From the NCBI GenBank assembly GCA_003313425.1, contig NHZP01000087.1, positions 55,950 through 119,949 of the forward strand: DNA of 64,000 nt. Reading direction: 5' to 3'. The translations under genes were made by a program, and so were the position numbers. The stretch is from Pseudopyrenochaeta lycopersici. Lineage: Eukaryota > Ascomycota > Dothideomycetes > Pleosporales > Pseudopyrenochaetaceae. Below are positions 1 through 12,992 of the stretch, in pieces. The notes beneath the pieces were generated by a model. That model saw nothing but the letters and a program-made list of their open reading frames with translations, had not been told where the DNA came from and searched no databases. The stretch's first letter is position 1, and the number at the start of each line of letters is the position of its first letter.

Positions 1-744
1 CCTCGCAGTGTATATTATAGGCGGGCAGCTAGCGCGCGGGCCTAAGCTACTGTCTATTTAGTGGCGTAATAGGGTACTCTAGGATTATAACCTCTACGTA
101 ATTAATAGGCAGGTAATACTAGTAACCTGCTACTATAAGACACAGGCGCAGTAGGATTAACCTAAGGTAGTACCGCGGTTCCTGCTAGAGGCGGTAGGGC
201 AGTTAATTACTGCGTGTTTACTCTACGTTTAGCTACTACAGGCTATACTACTCGCTAGTTAGGGTAAAGCTACGTCTGCCTCTATATGTAATTATCTCTA
301 GATAGACAAAAGTAAGCTCTAGGACACAGACAGGCTTACGCGTGCTCTAGCACTAGAGTTAACTAAGCTACTAGGCGCGCAGTTAACAGTTTAGGAGTAC
401 TAGCACGCAGCTGTAGGTATTAGACGTAAGGTAGTAGAAGAGCGGTTTACTGTAGGCTACTGCTAGGAGGAGAAGAAGCAGAAGCAGCGCAGTAGCTATT
501 AAGGTTCGCGCTAGGCAGATAGTAGCAGTAATAGCGAGGAGGATAAGGAGGATCCGCTTAAGCTGTAGAGTAGGCGTAGGACAAGAGCAGGTATAGTAGC
601 CTATGTAGTGCAGGCTAATATAGTACAGGGGCTAAGCGTACGCTCAATTAACGTGTTCTATACGTTAAGCTGTGCCTAGCAGGCCTTCCTTAGCTTCCCT
701 CCGCAGGGAGAGGCGAGTAGGAAGAGGAAGCGGGATTAGAGTGG

Positions 745-1058
745 CCTAACTAATAGTGTTAAGCTGCGAGAGAGGCAGCAGAGGCAGCAGGCGCAGGAGG
801 CATAGCAAAGACAGCAGTAGGAGCAGTGGCAGCAGATGCAGCAGATGCGGCAGATGCAGCAAAGGCAGCAGTGGGGGCGGATGCAACAGATGCAACAGAT
901 GCAGCAGGTGCAGCAGAGGTATCAGTGGGAGCAGTGGCAGCAATGGCAGCGGATACAGCAGACGCTGCAAAGTCAGCTTTATAACCTATCGTAGCAGGGG
1001 CAGCAGTAGTAGTAGCAAGAGCAGTAGCAGATTGGGTAGCAGAGAAAATAGTAATAGA

Positions 1059-1092
<34 letters not shown>

Positions 1093-1170
1093 AGAGGCAG
1101 AGGCAGAGGCAGAGGCAGAGGCAGAGACAGAGGCAGAGGCAGAGGCTGAGGCTGAGGAGCAGCAACCAAT
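745..1170. repeat. CAG/GCA-rich triplet and hexamer low-complexity tract
   Basis: Dense imperfect CAG/GCAGAT/GGCAGC repeats, then a (GCAGAG)n run to about 1150. In the frame of the flanking helicase-like gene this codes for Gln/Met/Arg-rich and Ala-Glu-rich sequence. CA dinucleotides survive here although the flanks are RIPed, so the tract may have expanded after mutation, or was not recognised. All other open frames here are repeat artefacts. Confidence 0.8.
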
Positions 1171-1526
1171 GAACGATAGCGAGGTGATAGACGCGTTTAT
1201 CAGCACAGTAGGCTGTCGAAGAGCAGTGATAAGTTAGTATATGGACGGCAGGCGATTATCTTGCAGACAGCTACAGGCAAGAGCAGATACAGGAGTAGAC
1301 GGCGCAGCAGACGGCGCAGCAGAAGGCGTAGAGATAGTGTTCTGCGATAACTGTAAGGAGCAGGAGTATGGAGGGCAGAAACAGTGGCAGGACGAGGAGC
1401 AGGTACAGGCGAGGCAGGAGCAGGTAGTACGGGCGAAGCTCGATGAGCTATCGCAGACGACGTGTCCATACTGCTGGGGTATGTTGCATGAAGTATTTAG
1501 GAGGGAAGAGGGCAAGGCGGCAGTAC

Positions 1527-1760
1527 AGCAGGAGGAGGAGGAGGAGGAGGAGGAGGAGGAGGAGGAGGAGGAGGAGGAGGAGGAGGAGTATGAGGCAGGG
1601 CAGCAAGAGGAGGAAGAGGCGGAGCAACAGACTGAGCAGCAGGGCGAGCAGCAAGCTGAGCAGCAGACTGAGCAGCAGACTGAGCAGCAGACTGAGCTGC
1701 AGACTGAGCTGCAGACTGAGCTGCAGACTGAGCAGCAGGCCGAGCTGCAGACTGAGCAGA
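1527..1760. repeat. GAG triplet run followed by 12-bp CAG/ACTGAG repeats
   Basis: A (GAG)n run of about 20 units (1530-1590) codes for poly-Glu. It is followed by about ten imperfect 12-bp units of the form GAGCAGCAGACT / GAGCTGCAGACT (1621-1755) coding for (EQQT)n and (ELQT)n. Both lie inside the C-terminal half of the helicase-like pseudogene, between the CPYC pair and HSLWQCP, so they enlarge a loop between cysteine pairs. Confidence 0.85.
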
Positions 1761-2289
1761 GAGAGCGCGAGGCGGCAGTACATAGTCTGTGGCAGTGTCC
1801 GCGGCTTAGGCAGGAGGGGTTGCAGGAGATAGAGGAGCTGCGGAAGAGGGTGCGATATAGCAGGGAGGTTCAAACGTGCTGAAAGTGCGGACTACCAGAG
1901 CGTCTCTGCGGTAGAGAGCAGGGTAGGAGGCAGGTAGATTGCGCATGGCCGAACGTAGCGATAGCAGTACTATATAGGCTACGAGCAGCAGCAGAGGCAA
2001 AAGTAAGGCTAGAGGTAGGTAGAGGAATTTAAGATAGTAGGCTTTAGGAGGTAGGATAACGAGAGCAGGTAGATAGTAAGAAGGAGCTAGGTAGATAGAT
2101 AGGAGAAGCATATTAAGATAGGTAGATTTTTAAGTATATTACTAGTAAAGGAGTAGCTACTATTATATATAGTATCTTAGAAGAGGAAAGAAAGAAATAG
2201 ATGTAATTTATATAGTATTTATAATAAAAGAAAATTTTATATAGTTAGTATTTTAGTATAAATAAAAGCTATTAAATAGTTTTATTATA

Positions 2290-3125
2290 TTTATAAAGAA
2301 GAAAGTAAAGTAATTTAATATAAAATATTAAAAAAAGAGTACGTAATAGCTAATTAGTTTAAAGAAAAAAAGAAAAAAAAGTAACGATAATTAATATAAG
2401 ATATTAGAAGAAAAGTAGAGAATAGGTAAGTAGTTTAAATAAGAGAAAAAAAGAAGTAAGTAAAGTAATTTAATATAAGATATTAGAAGAAGGTAAAGAA
2501 GTTAAAAAGAATAGAATAGTAGGAATAGTTTTAAAGTTTAAAAGAATAATTAAAGTATATAGTAAGTAGTTAAGGCGTAAGTAGAAGCTAGTTTTATAAA
2601 AAAAAAGAAAGTAAAGTAATAAAATATAGTATAGAGAGATAAGAAAGTTCTAGTAAGTAGTATTACGGAGTTAAGAAAGAAAAGAGTTAAGTAATAGGAT
2701 ATAGCATAGAGAGAGATAAATAATAGAGTTTAGTTTATAGTTTTATAGAGTTAAAAGAGAGTAAAATAAAATAATAGTATTTTAGTAAATAGATAGTAAA
2801 GTTCTAGTAAGTAGTATTAATTAGGGTTAAAAAAGAAGAGTAAAGTAGTAGTATAAAGTATTAAGCAAGATAGAAAGTAAGGTTTTAGTAAGTGATATTA
2901 TTTAGTTTTAAAAAAAGAGAGTAAAAGTAAAAGGATATAGTATTTTAGTAGATAAATAGTAAAGTTTAAGTATAAAGTATTATAATATTAAGAAAGAAGA
3001 GAGTAAAGTAATATAATATAGTATAAAGGGGGAAAGATAGTAAGGTTTTAGTAAGTAGTATTATAAAGTTAAGGGTTAGGAGAGTAAAGTAATATAATAT
3101 AGTATAGAGAGAGAAAGATAATAAG
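2290..3125. repeat. Diverged AT-rich tandem repeat, period about 75-85 bp
   Basis: A unit containing 'agtaaagtaatataata', then 'tatagagagaaagatag', then 'gttttagtaagtagtatta' recurs with substitutions near 2455, 2610, 2685, 2750, 2840, 2915, 3000 and 3080. CpA is almost absent. No coding sense was seen. It lies directly downstream of the RecQ-like remnant and ends where truncated retroelement copy A begins, so it may be a subtelomeric satellite. 2131-2290 is AT-rich and unassigned. Confidence 0.65.
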
Positions 3126-3134
3126 AATTTGCTA

Positions 3135-6100
3135 ACAGCTATTATTTAGTTAAGATTTGAAAGCTAAGCCTAAATTTGTTAGTTAGAATAAGAAAAAGAA
3201 GAACTAGAATAACAGCCTTACTGACACGGAGCTCTATTATTTACTAGGCCCGTATCTAAACCGTATTGCCACCACTATACTGCGTTAGGAGGTGCGTAGT
3301 ATAACTTTTAGGGACCTTATAAGCTAATATTAGCTTTAAAAACAAGTTAGAAATATATTAAAAGCGATTAATAAGCCTGCCGCGTCGTTATCTAGCTTAA
3401 ATGCCGCGGTATTAAGTATTAGGCTGGCCAGCTAATTAGCAATCGCCAGGTTAGCTAAGCAAGACCTACTAAAACCTAATTAGCTAAGACTGCAGTGCCT
3501 TACCCTACACAACCTCGCGTCTGCCTAAGTTATTAGGGATGTTTAGGGGCATTTTTCTATTAAAGAAAAGGTTAAGTTAAATTAAGAAGAGACTGTTAGT
3601 CTTAAAAAAGGACTAAATTTAGGGCTTAACTTAATATAATTTAGGACTTTTAATACCTAAACTAGGCATAAAGCCCTAAGAATATATAATACTTAGTATA
3701 AAGCTTTAGTTAATCCTACTAAATAAGAAGCTATAATAATTTAAAAGAAGATAGGCATAGCTTACGTGTAGTATAACCTTCTAACCTGCTAGGCCTTATT
3801 TAATAAGTATGTAGTAAAGTATCTTATTAACACTAGCGCATAGATAAACCTTTTAAGATATAGTGCAGCTAAGGTATTAAAGCTTATATTAAGATAGAGT
3901 AGTTACTACAAATAGAAGTACTAATCCTTTTATAGGAACTGCGTAAAGTGTCCTAGTTAAAGTAGGGGAGGTAACTATTATTAGTTACTTTAGGATCATT
4001 TAAAACCTAATAAGATTAGTAATTTTAGGTAGACTTTAGTGCGCTTTAGTAAGGTTATTAATTTAGTATAATATATATAGAAGAATTACGTGCAGGATTA
4101 TTTCTAAGAATAGAGATAGAAACGCTATTTTTATAGCCTCTAATCCTGCTCTACTATATCTAAGAGACTATATACTAACTCCTAAAGATAAGGAAAATAT
4201 ATAGTAAATACTCTTTCTAGAGAGGAGTATCTAAATTTAAGTAGAAGATACCTAAGATAATATTTTAGTTTAGAATCTTATTTATCTTATACTTAAGTTA
4301 AGTATATTTAAGAGGCTAAGTTTATAAAAGCTTCTATTAGATTTAGTAAATTTTTACCTATTTTTATAACTAATAATAAGTAGTAATTTAAAGAATAAGT
4401 AAAGTAAGTAATAAGCTATATAGTTAGAGCCTCTAAGGATCTTTTAGCTATGTAAGAATTAGAGTCTTTTTTAGTTATGTATAAACTTAACTATTAAGTA
4501 TAATAAGAAAAGAGAAAGAAGTGTATAGATAGTTAGGTTAATACCCTATATAAGAGGGTAGCTAATAAGGTGTAACTTATAGATATTCCTGTAGTATTAG
4601 ATATTAAGAAGTTTAGGCGTAAGGATTAGAAGCAGTATACTATTAAACTATAACTCTTAACAAAAAGTCTAAGACATCCTAATATTAGGCCTTTTAATTA
4701 CCTTTTTAAGTATAGATATATAGTATTCCTATAAAGTATAAGATTAATACTAGAAAAGCTAGCCTTATAAAAGTTTAAATCTAAGTTAATAAAATTAGAA
4801 GTTTAGCTATTTATTAAAATATTAATAAATAGAGGAACCGTAATTACTTTTACTTTCTTTAATATAGGATAAATTATTAAGGATATATATCTTCTATATA
4901 AGATATAGACTATTAAATATAAAGCTTAGTAAGAAAAATTATTCCTAATAGCGCGAGCTGTTAAGGAAGAAGTAGTTATAATATTTAATAACAGACTTAA
5001 TTAAGGGGTACTAAAAAGGTGCGCTAGTTAGTATTGAAACTTATAGTTTCTAGTTAAAAAGAAGAATAAGAGCTATTAGATAATACTTAGGTTAATTAAG
5101 ATAAACGCAGTATCTCTTAGGGATACTAATCTACCTCTAATAGTAGATAAATTCTCTAAGTATTTTAGTAGATATTAAATTCTTTCTCTTATAGATCTAT
5201 TCTTAGGATATAACTAGATTATACTTTATCTAGATAGTAGAGACATAACTACCTTTTATACGCTAGTTAGCTTACTTTAATACTATATAATAGTTTAAGG
5301 CGCGACTAACTTAGTTATAGTCTTTTAGTAAGTAGTTATAAAGATTATAAAGGATTATTAGCTATATACTATTCCTTTTATAGATAATATTACTACTAGC
5401 AGTCCTAAAACTAACTATAGAGGAGAAGAAGTATTTCCTAAAGTAAGAAGATATATATTAGAACATATTTAATAGCTAGATAAGGCTCTAGCTAACGTAG
5501 AAAAGCTAGAGCTATAATTTTAAGTAAGAAGTATTATTAGGGAGTCTTTAGATTAGGGGTAGTTAGATATAAGGTTACTGCGTAAGAGAGATATCTAGAT
5601 TAATAGAAAGTAGCTAAGATTCTAGATTAGCTAGAATACAGAAATATAAAAGAAGTAAGGGCGTTTATAAGTATCTGCGTCTACTATAAGATATAGGTGC
5701 CTAGTTTTACTATTTGCGCGAAGCCCCTATTCTAGTTAATAAGGACTAGTATTAAATAGATATAGTAAGAGGCTTAATAAGAGGCTATGCGTACGTTAAA
5801 GTAATATATTACTTTAGCTCTAGTATTAGTAAGTCCTAATTATAAGAATAGAGGCATAATCTTTATAGTAGTAGATGTAAGTAAGGAAGGCGCAGGCGCG
5901 TCTCTTAAACAGATTAGAGTAGATAGAAAGAGACACTTATATTAATTTAAAAGTATAATATAGTTAAAAGCTAAGAGTCTCTAGCACTTAATAAAGCTTA
6001 AGTATAAAGTAGTATTATAGGCGCTAAAGAAATTCAGAACCTAGGTATATAGATAGTATTTTACTATTAAAACAGACGCTTAGACGCTTATTTATTAACT

Positions 6101-7960
6101 TAATAGATTATTACTTAATGTCCTTAGATTAGTCTAAAATAGGTAGCTTATAGCTATCTTTACTTAAGACTTTAATATTAAGTATGTTCTTAGAAAGAAG
6201 AATATTATTACTAATACGTTATTACGTTACCTAAAGCTAGAAGGATAGGAACAGCTAGATAAGACTAAAGATAACCTTAAAGACTTTATTAAAAACGTAA
6301 TTACTAACCTTAAGTTTACCTTACTTACTAAGATAAGTAAGGTACTAGATAAGTAATACTTAGATAAGTCTAAAGTAATTACTTAGTTCTTAATAAGATT
6401 TAAGAAGCCTAAAGGCCTTATAAGGGTATAACTTTAAGTATAGAAAAAGAGGGTAATAAATTTCTTTATATAAGAAGAGTATCTCTTCTAAAAGTCTATA
6501 AAGAATATAGCTATTTATTAAGTTATAGATAATCCTAATCTTAAGACTATAGCTATATAGGAAATATATTAATAGATTAGTTATAGAGGAGTAAATAGCG
6601 TCTATTTAATACTTACTTAATAATACTAGGAAGAAAGGATGTATAAGGAGGTGTAACGCGCGATTATATTATGTAAATAGTACTAGCAAAAATTATTAAG
6701 TCGTGAGTAAGAGATACTAATAAATACTTACTATCACGCGTTATAGGAACGAGTTACTGTAGACGTTATTTATATACTATATTATTAAGGAAAGAAATTT
6801 AAGAATACCTTAGTAGATAGCTAGAGGTATAAGTAATAGCTAATAATAAGTTATCTACTATTACTAAGTTTTTATATAAGGAAATATTATGTTACTAGAG
6901 TATAATAAGGATACTTACTATAGACAGTAGACCTAATTTTAGAAAGGTAGTTAAAGCCCTTACTAAGATTTATTATATTAGGAGGATTTAGGTATTAGCA
7001 TATAACTCTTAGGCTATAGGAAAAATTAAGAGTAGTTATAAGCTAATATATAACGTACCAGCAAAGCTTCCTAGACCTTAGATTAATAATCTTCTAATAG
7101 TATTATAAGTAGACAGAATTTCTACTTAGAGTTAGACTAGATATTCTCCTTATTAGTTAGTTACTAGTTAGAATCTAGTACTTCTAATTAAGCTTACTCT
7201 TCTAACGTAGCAAATATTACTATTTAGATAAGTAATATTAAGAGGCTAGTTATTAGTAGTGCGAGCTATACAGCTAGATTTAAGAGATTAATTTCTTAAA
7301 GACGCAGTGTTAAGAACTAAGTACCTATAACGCGAAAAGAAGGAATATTAAGATAATTATAGGGAGATTTATTAAGAAAAAATTAAAGATAATAACTTTA
7401 TACTAATATAGAACTTAGCTAGAGATATTAATATATTAAGAGATAAGATACTTATAAGTAGATAGCTAGGACTATATAAAGTCTTTTATACTAACTAGGA
7501 TAAAGGTAACTATTAACTTATAAACCTTAATAGCACGTAATTTAGAAATACTACTCTAGAGTAGAGACCTAAACTATAGGTACCTTAAGATAAAAGTAAG
7601 GTTACTTAAGAGTATTAAGGTCGCGTAAAGCTATAGGGTTTATTATTATAGGATATTAAGGCTAACTTTTTACTACTACCTGTTTAATTTAATAAATCTT
7701 AAGATAATAAGTTTATAGTTATTAAGAATCTTAACTAAAATAAAATTTAGTTATAAGAGATAGAGAATAACTCTTCTATAAACTAAAATTTATCTAAAGA
7801 TATAATATAGCTAACTGTACGTAGCTATTTTATTATTATACTAAGATCTTTAATAAAGACTAAGAGATAATAATATATTTAAATGCCTAATTTAGAAATT
7901 AACCTTAACTTAGAAGATAAGCTTACTTAAGCTTAAAGGATAGGCTTTTATCTTAAAGTA
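3135..7960 (+). pseudogene. gag(C-term)-pol remnant of copy A
   Basis: Recognisable by alignment to B. The end of gag lies at 3150-3300. The protease region is near 3790-4060. RT is at about 4950-5400, with the block around QGATNLVIVF and FIDNITT (5290-5400). RNase H is at about 5740-6120 and the integrase at about 6540-7080. It ends in a purine-rich stretch around 7955-7975. Stops occur every few codons and all are of the TAG/TAA type expected from RIP of Gln and Trp codons. No function is possible. Confidence 0.7.
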
Positions 7961-8239
7961 GGGGAGGAGCTGTATTTCCTTTATTAAATCTTTATATATT
8001 TTTATATATTTAGTATTATATATATGCAGCGTAACCTTCTAGGTATATTGAAATAAGTTAAAATTAAAGAAAATATTATTTAGAGCTACTATGAGGTTAA
8101 TCTCCTTATTACGTGATTAAAAATAATAGAGAAACTAGGGTATTAAAGAATCTAGCTAATTAGTACTCACTAGGTAAGCTTAGTAAGACCTGCTAAACTC
8201 TAATTAGCTAGATAACTTAATATCGACGCTAATAGTAGT

Positions 8240-11200
8240 AATATAACTATAAGATTATAAAGTAATAATTTAAAGATATAAAATTAATTAAAGGAGGTAG
8301 AAGATAAGATAATTAATATTTTTAATTATAAAGGTAAGTTTATGGCTGCGTTTAGTAGCAAGATAAGATTTACTTAGGAAATATTCCTAAGTAGCCTACT
8401 CTTAAGAGGACTTACTATACTAGCTAATTAGGTAATAAAAAAGAGTTAAAATAATAGTAACTTTACTTTTTATTATATTAATAAGGCTTAGTAAGGCTTT
8501 TAAGTAAAGTTAAAGAGAGAAAAATACTCTCTACTACTTAAACCCCTTCTAAATCTTAAGCTTATAGTTAATCTTATAAGGCTTAAGTTTCTCTTTCTTG
8601 TTTCTTATTACTATCTATTAAAACTTTCTAAGGTAGATATATAAGTACTTATTAAGTATAAACTTTAAGTAATATTATAGCTACCTTAGACACCTAAATA
8701 CCCTAGGAAGTATCTACTCTTACTATTAAACCTAAATCTTTAACTAACTATAACTATAATTAAGCCTACACTAATAAAGATTATATAATTTACTAGTAAA
8801 GAAGCTATTAAAGACTATAGAACTAAGCTTAAGCGTTATAGTAATATTAAAGTCTCTTAGTACGTAGAGATTATAGTAGACGCTTAGGTTTAAAGCTTAC
8901 TAAAAGTCTTACCTACTAAATAGAAGAGTATAGTAGATAATGAGATAGTAGCTTTAGTAACTTACTTTAATAAGACTTTAACTCTTATTATTATAACTAA
9001 AGAATTTCTAAAAGGAAAACTAAGCTTAATATTATAATATAGAGGTATTACTACTTTTAAGTAGTAATATCTTATACTTGAGGATATAAAAACTTATAAA
9101 AAGAAGAAGAAAAAAGAGGTAGAGAGTGCGTTTACTTATATAGATAAATACTATTAGTATATACTAAAGTAGATTCTTATTCTATATTCTATTTAAGTAG
9201 TATACTTATACTCTAGTATAATAGTAGTCTAATAGTTATTATATAAAACTTTACTAGATAACTTTACTCTCTTTCTTAATATAGCTCTTTACTATTAATA
9301 ATAATCTATAAAGAGGAGATAAAATAGATTCATTAATATTACTAACTAAAAAGAAGTATATTAGTAAATAGCTAATATACTTACTTAGATAAAGAAGTAT
9401 TATAAAGATAGTAATACTAAGTTATATAGTATTATTAATAAGTATAAGATACCTACTTCTAAGATTATAGCTAATAATATAAATATATACTCTAGAGAAG
9501 AGTACCTTAACTAGATATTCTAAGTAGAGGTAATTAAATAGTATAAAAAGTAATTATATATAAGTTAAAGTATCCTCTAAATATAACTATTTTACCTAAG
9601 TAGCTATAGGAGAATTATTTTAGTATTATAAGTAGACTAAGTTACTTCTTCTTACTACTAGTAATAGTAAGAATAATACTATAACTAAGGCTAGCGTTTA
9701 AATAATAGCTTTAGTAGTAACTACTTCTAAACGTACTAGAAGCTAGAGCCTTACTACTTTATTAAATATTAGAGAGTATACGTAAGTTATTAAGCCTTCT
9801 AGTCTTAGTTACTAATATATAAGTAAAGAATTTAGAGGTAATACCTAGAATAAGCTAAAGAAGCTAAGTAAGCCTTAAATAGATAGGCTATCTATTATAG
9901 CTAAAAGTATTTAAGAAATCTCGCTAGAAGAATAATATTTAAGAAAAAATAAGTATACTTAATAATAAGTTAAGGTAGTAGAAGCCCTTTAAAAGAAATT
10001 CTATCTTAGGTAGTATTAGAGATTCCCCTCTATATAGCCTCTTACTCTAGATAAGATTTACGTAAAAGACTTAAAGTTAGTAAAGTAGTTACGTAAAGAG
10101 TTAGAAATACTACTAGTAATTCTTAATAATAGTATTAATATTTAAGACTTAATTAAAGAAGATATCTTACTTAAAATTAGTATTATAGTAAAATTATATA
10201 AAAGATACGCTTATATAAATAAATAGTCTACTCTAATTAAGATAACTATATTACTTATATTTAAAAAGTTAAATAATAGTAAGCGTATTTAGCTAATTAA
10301 TACGTAGTATTAAGAATATATAAATTTTAGTACTCTTAAGAATAAGTAGAGTAGTTATATATTTAATTAATATAAGGTATACTAGTAATATTACTATTAC
10401 GTAGCTAGTAAGATAAGCCTACTTACTTAAAGTCTTAGTATTTTAAATATAATCTAGCTACTTAAGATACTATACTATTACTAATATTAATAAAGTTAGC
10501 TTTAATTAGACATAGTAACTTAAGTTCTATTCTTAGCTCTATTTTAAAGAGACTATACGTATTAAGACCTAAAAAGCTATTATTATTACTTAGTAAAAGT
10601 TTAAGTTTAAATTAACTAAGATAAAGTTACTAAAGCTTTTAGTTAGAGAGTATATATTAAAGTATTTAAGGAGTATAGTAGTATTACTTATAATACTTTT
10701 AGCTAGATTTTTAAAGATCCTAAGCTAGTCTTAATCCTTAATTAGAGTTTTAATATATACCTTTACTATACGCAGTTAATTAATAGTAAGAGTAACCTAA
10801 GCTAGTAGTAAGTAAAATATTATTTATTAATATAGTAGTTTATACGTAGTAACGTTAAGTATTAGCTACTATACGTAGTCTTATAAAAAGAACCTAACCT
10901 AATTTCTTACCTTTACTATATAAAATATACTAAGCCTAAGGATAGAACTTACTTCTATTATATTAACTTAAATATCTCTAAAGCTATATACTTAAGTAAG
11001 AGTATAGATATTATCTAAGAAAGTATCTCTTTTAATAATAAGAATAAAGATAACTATATATAGATACTATATAGCTTTTATAATATTATCTATAAGTACT
11101 AGAACTAGTAAGAAAACTTAAGACTTAAGAACTCTACTAGTTATATTAAGGGATAGGATAATAAGAGGGACTAGCTAGAGAGTTATAGTGCGAAATTCTC

Positions 11201-12290
11201 TAACGTTAAATAGTTTAGCTAGCCTTATAAGGCTAGTTATATTTATATCTCTAATCCTAGGCTACCTTATAGATCTACTAGGCCTATAACTAAGTAATAA
11301 TAAACTATCTTACCTTAGTTTATTAAGGTAGAAGAGGATATAACTATAATAGAGATTCCTAAGATAGGCTCCTATTAAGAGCTTACTACTACCTTTTGAA
11401 GCTTAACTACTGCGCTAAAGTTACCTTTTAGACACTTAAATTACTATAGCAGCGTTAAGTAGGCCTTTCTTAGAAATATTATACTAGTATACTTATTAAA
11501 TATTACTAAGGCTATAAACTATTAGCTAGGATAGGACTCTTTACTAGTCTTAAAGGAACTAACTAACTTATTTATAGATTAGCCTAATCCTAGTTTAATC
11601 TATTAATTTATTAAAGATACTAAAAAGGCTATAGTAAAGATAATTAAAGAGTATTAGGTTATCTACTAATATTATAAGAAGCTTACTTTTAAGAAAGATA
11701 AAGACTTTAGCATACTTAATAAGTTATTCTTCTTAAATAAAAGTATAAATTTAGCTTAAGAAGCTAAGTAGTAGAAGTATAATAAGTAAGTTAAATAACG
11801 TACTACCCTAGATAAAGTTCTTAAGGAGCTTTCTAATAATCTTAATAGTAAAGCTGCTAAGATACTAGATAAAAAGGAGAAATTAAGGCGCCTATTAATT
11901 TAAAGCGTAACTAAGTCTCTATAAACTTTAACTTATACTAGTCTATAAAGGTTATTATTATAGTAATAAGTACTAAGTTAATATTTACTTAGTTAGTTAC
12001 TTATAGAACCTCCTCTTATATCTTCTTATCTTAAGTAAGCGTAACCTAATATAGGCGCGTTAAATCTATATATACTATTATAAACTCCTTATTATAGTGA
12101 GAGGATTTAAGAGATTAAGAAAAAGAAGTAAAGATAATTTAGCTATACTATTAAGAGCCTAACTAATTAGTAGTTACTAAGTAAAGCTTAATAGACTCTA
12201 ATTAGCTAAGTACTTCTAAGTTATTTAAAAGATACTAGAATAATAGTATACTTACTAATATCTTTAATAGTAAGGTTAAAGCGTGTTTTC
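8240..12290 (+). pseudogene. Third ORF (oxygenase-like) remnant of copy A
   Basis: Homologous over its length to the third ORF of B. It includes the block TYFYYINLNI, whose pair equivalent to HxD is at 10959-10967 (Tyr and Asn), then a 'LPYRST' block with Tyr at 11268-11270, 103 codons after the first site and in the same frame. B and C have this spacing exactly. CAC/CAT-to-TAC/TAT and GAC-to-AAC are RIP-type changes, so the ancestral residues were probably His, Asp and His. Heavily interrupted. Confidence 0.65.
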
Positions 12291-12575
12291 TTTTATTTTT
12301 CTTACTATCTTTAAGAGATTTAATAATAAAGTATAAGAGTTTATAAAGAAACCTATATAATTATAAGGACTACTTCTCTTATAAAAATATAGCTTATACT
12401 ACCTTCTCTTTATTTATAGAGTAATAATTTCTTTTATTTTTTTCTTTTATATCTTTTCTTAGCTCTCTTTTCCTTCTGCTAGTAGTCCTACTTATAAGAA
12501 GAAGAAATAATAAGTAAGATTTATAAGCTTAATAAGACTAAGCTTAATAAGACTAAGCTTAAAGTAAGAGTAGTT

Positions 12576-12932
12576 TATACTATTATATAAGGTACCTAAG
12601 TAATTAAGTAATAATAAGTTTCTTTTATTAGCAAAATTTAGTAATAAGAATTAGAGATGCGAAAGATCTTAATATTATGCACTATATACTATAATAATTT
12701 ACTTTAAAACTAAGATTTTATAAGGAAGCTAGTATATTAGCTATATTAATTTAATAAGATTTTAGACTATTTTACTTATTACTTTTAATTGGGCTCTATA
12801 CTTACCTTTGTTTCTAGCAGACTGTACAGGCAGGGCTACTTCTGTTATTCACGCATATTTAATTCTAGCGTCACCTCTTATTCACAACACCAGAACTGCG
12901 GGATTGTGCCGAACTACCTTGTTTACTCCATA
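12576..12932 (+). repeat. 3' LTR of copy A
   Basis: About 357 bp. Aligns with the reverse complement of the 372-bp LTRs of B from end to end. The last 140 bp are little mutated and keep the run 'cagactg.acaggcagggct' and 'cacaaca.cagaactgcggg'; the first 200 bp are strongly RIPed. There is no matching 5' LTR in the window. Confidence 0.8.
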
Positions 12933-12992
12933 CTATAAGTTACTTAAAGCCTTAAATTAGAGTTATAATTACACGAATAGTGCACGATAAGG

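Larger units (their letters stand above)
1..2130 (+). pseudogene. Telomere-linked RecQ-like helicase remnant (RIP-degraded, helicase core not seen)
   Basis: The + frame that includes position 1241 can be followed across the segment if scattered TAG/TAA codons are taken as former CAG/CAA. Near the start it reads GGQLARGPKLLSI, then FISTVGCRRAVIS, YMDGRRLSC and IVFCDNC (about 1190-1360). Further on come CPYC, HSLWQCP and, after a stop at 1880-1882, KCGLPERLC and CAWPNVAIAVL. Paired cysteines after 'MDG...C...CDNC' and the terminal 'KCG.P..LC' are, from memory of the family, typical of the C-terminal part of fungal subtelomeric RecQ-like helicases; the opening block resembles their N-terminal part. 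The DEAD/HELICc motor should lie between them, but only about 450 bp of Q-rich repeat is there (735-1170). The left end runs out of the window. It is either an internally deleted or a helicase-less paralogue. Not functional as it stands. Confidence 0.7.
3135..12932 (+). mobile_element. Giant Ty3/Gypsy element, copy A: 5'-truncated, heavily RIPed
   Basis: Sequence from about 3135 matches, in reverse orientation and with heavy C-to-T and G-to-A change, element B (45014-58024) starting inside gag-pol (B about 54790). The order is the same: end of gag, protease, RT, RNase H, integrase, the third ORF, then one LTR at 12576-12932. The 5' LTR, leader and most of gag are missing; the left edge abuts the tandem repeat. 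Almost every CAG/CAA codon is TAG/TAA, so nothing can be translated. It is a second, older copy that helps reading of B. Confidence 0.85.

Noticed and set aside
746..1173. Open frames on both strands coding for Leu-, Ala-, Ser- or Gln-rich peptides
   Set aside because: All are products of the CAG/GCA repeat tract, which is open in several frames.
1443..1873. Arg-rich and Leu-rich open frames over the GAG run
   Set aside because: Shadow frames of the repeat inside the RecQ-like gene; the CPYC/HSLWQCP frame is the meaningful one.
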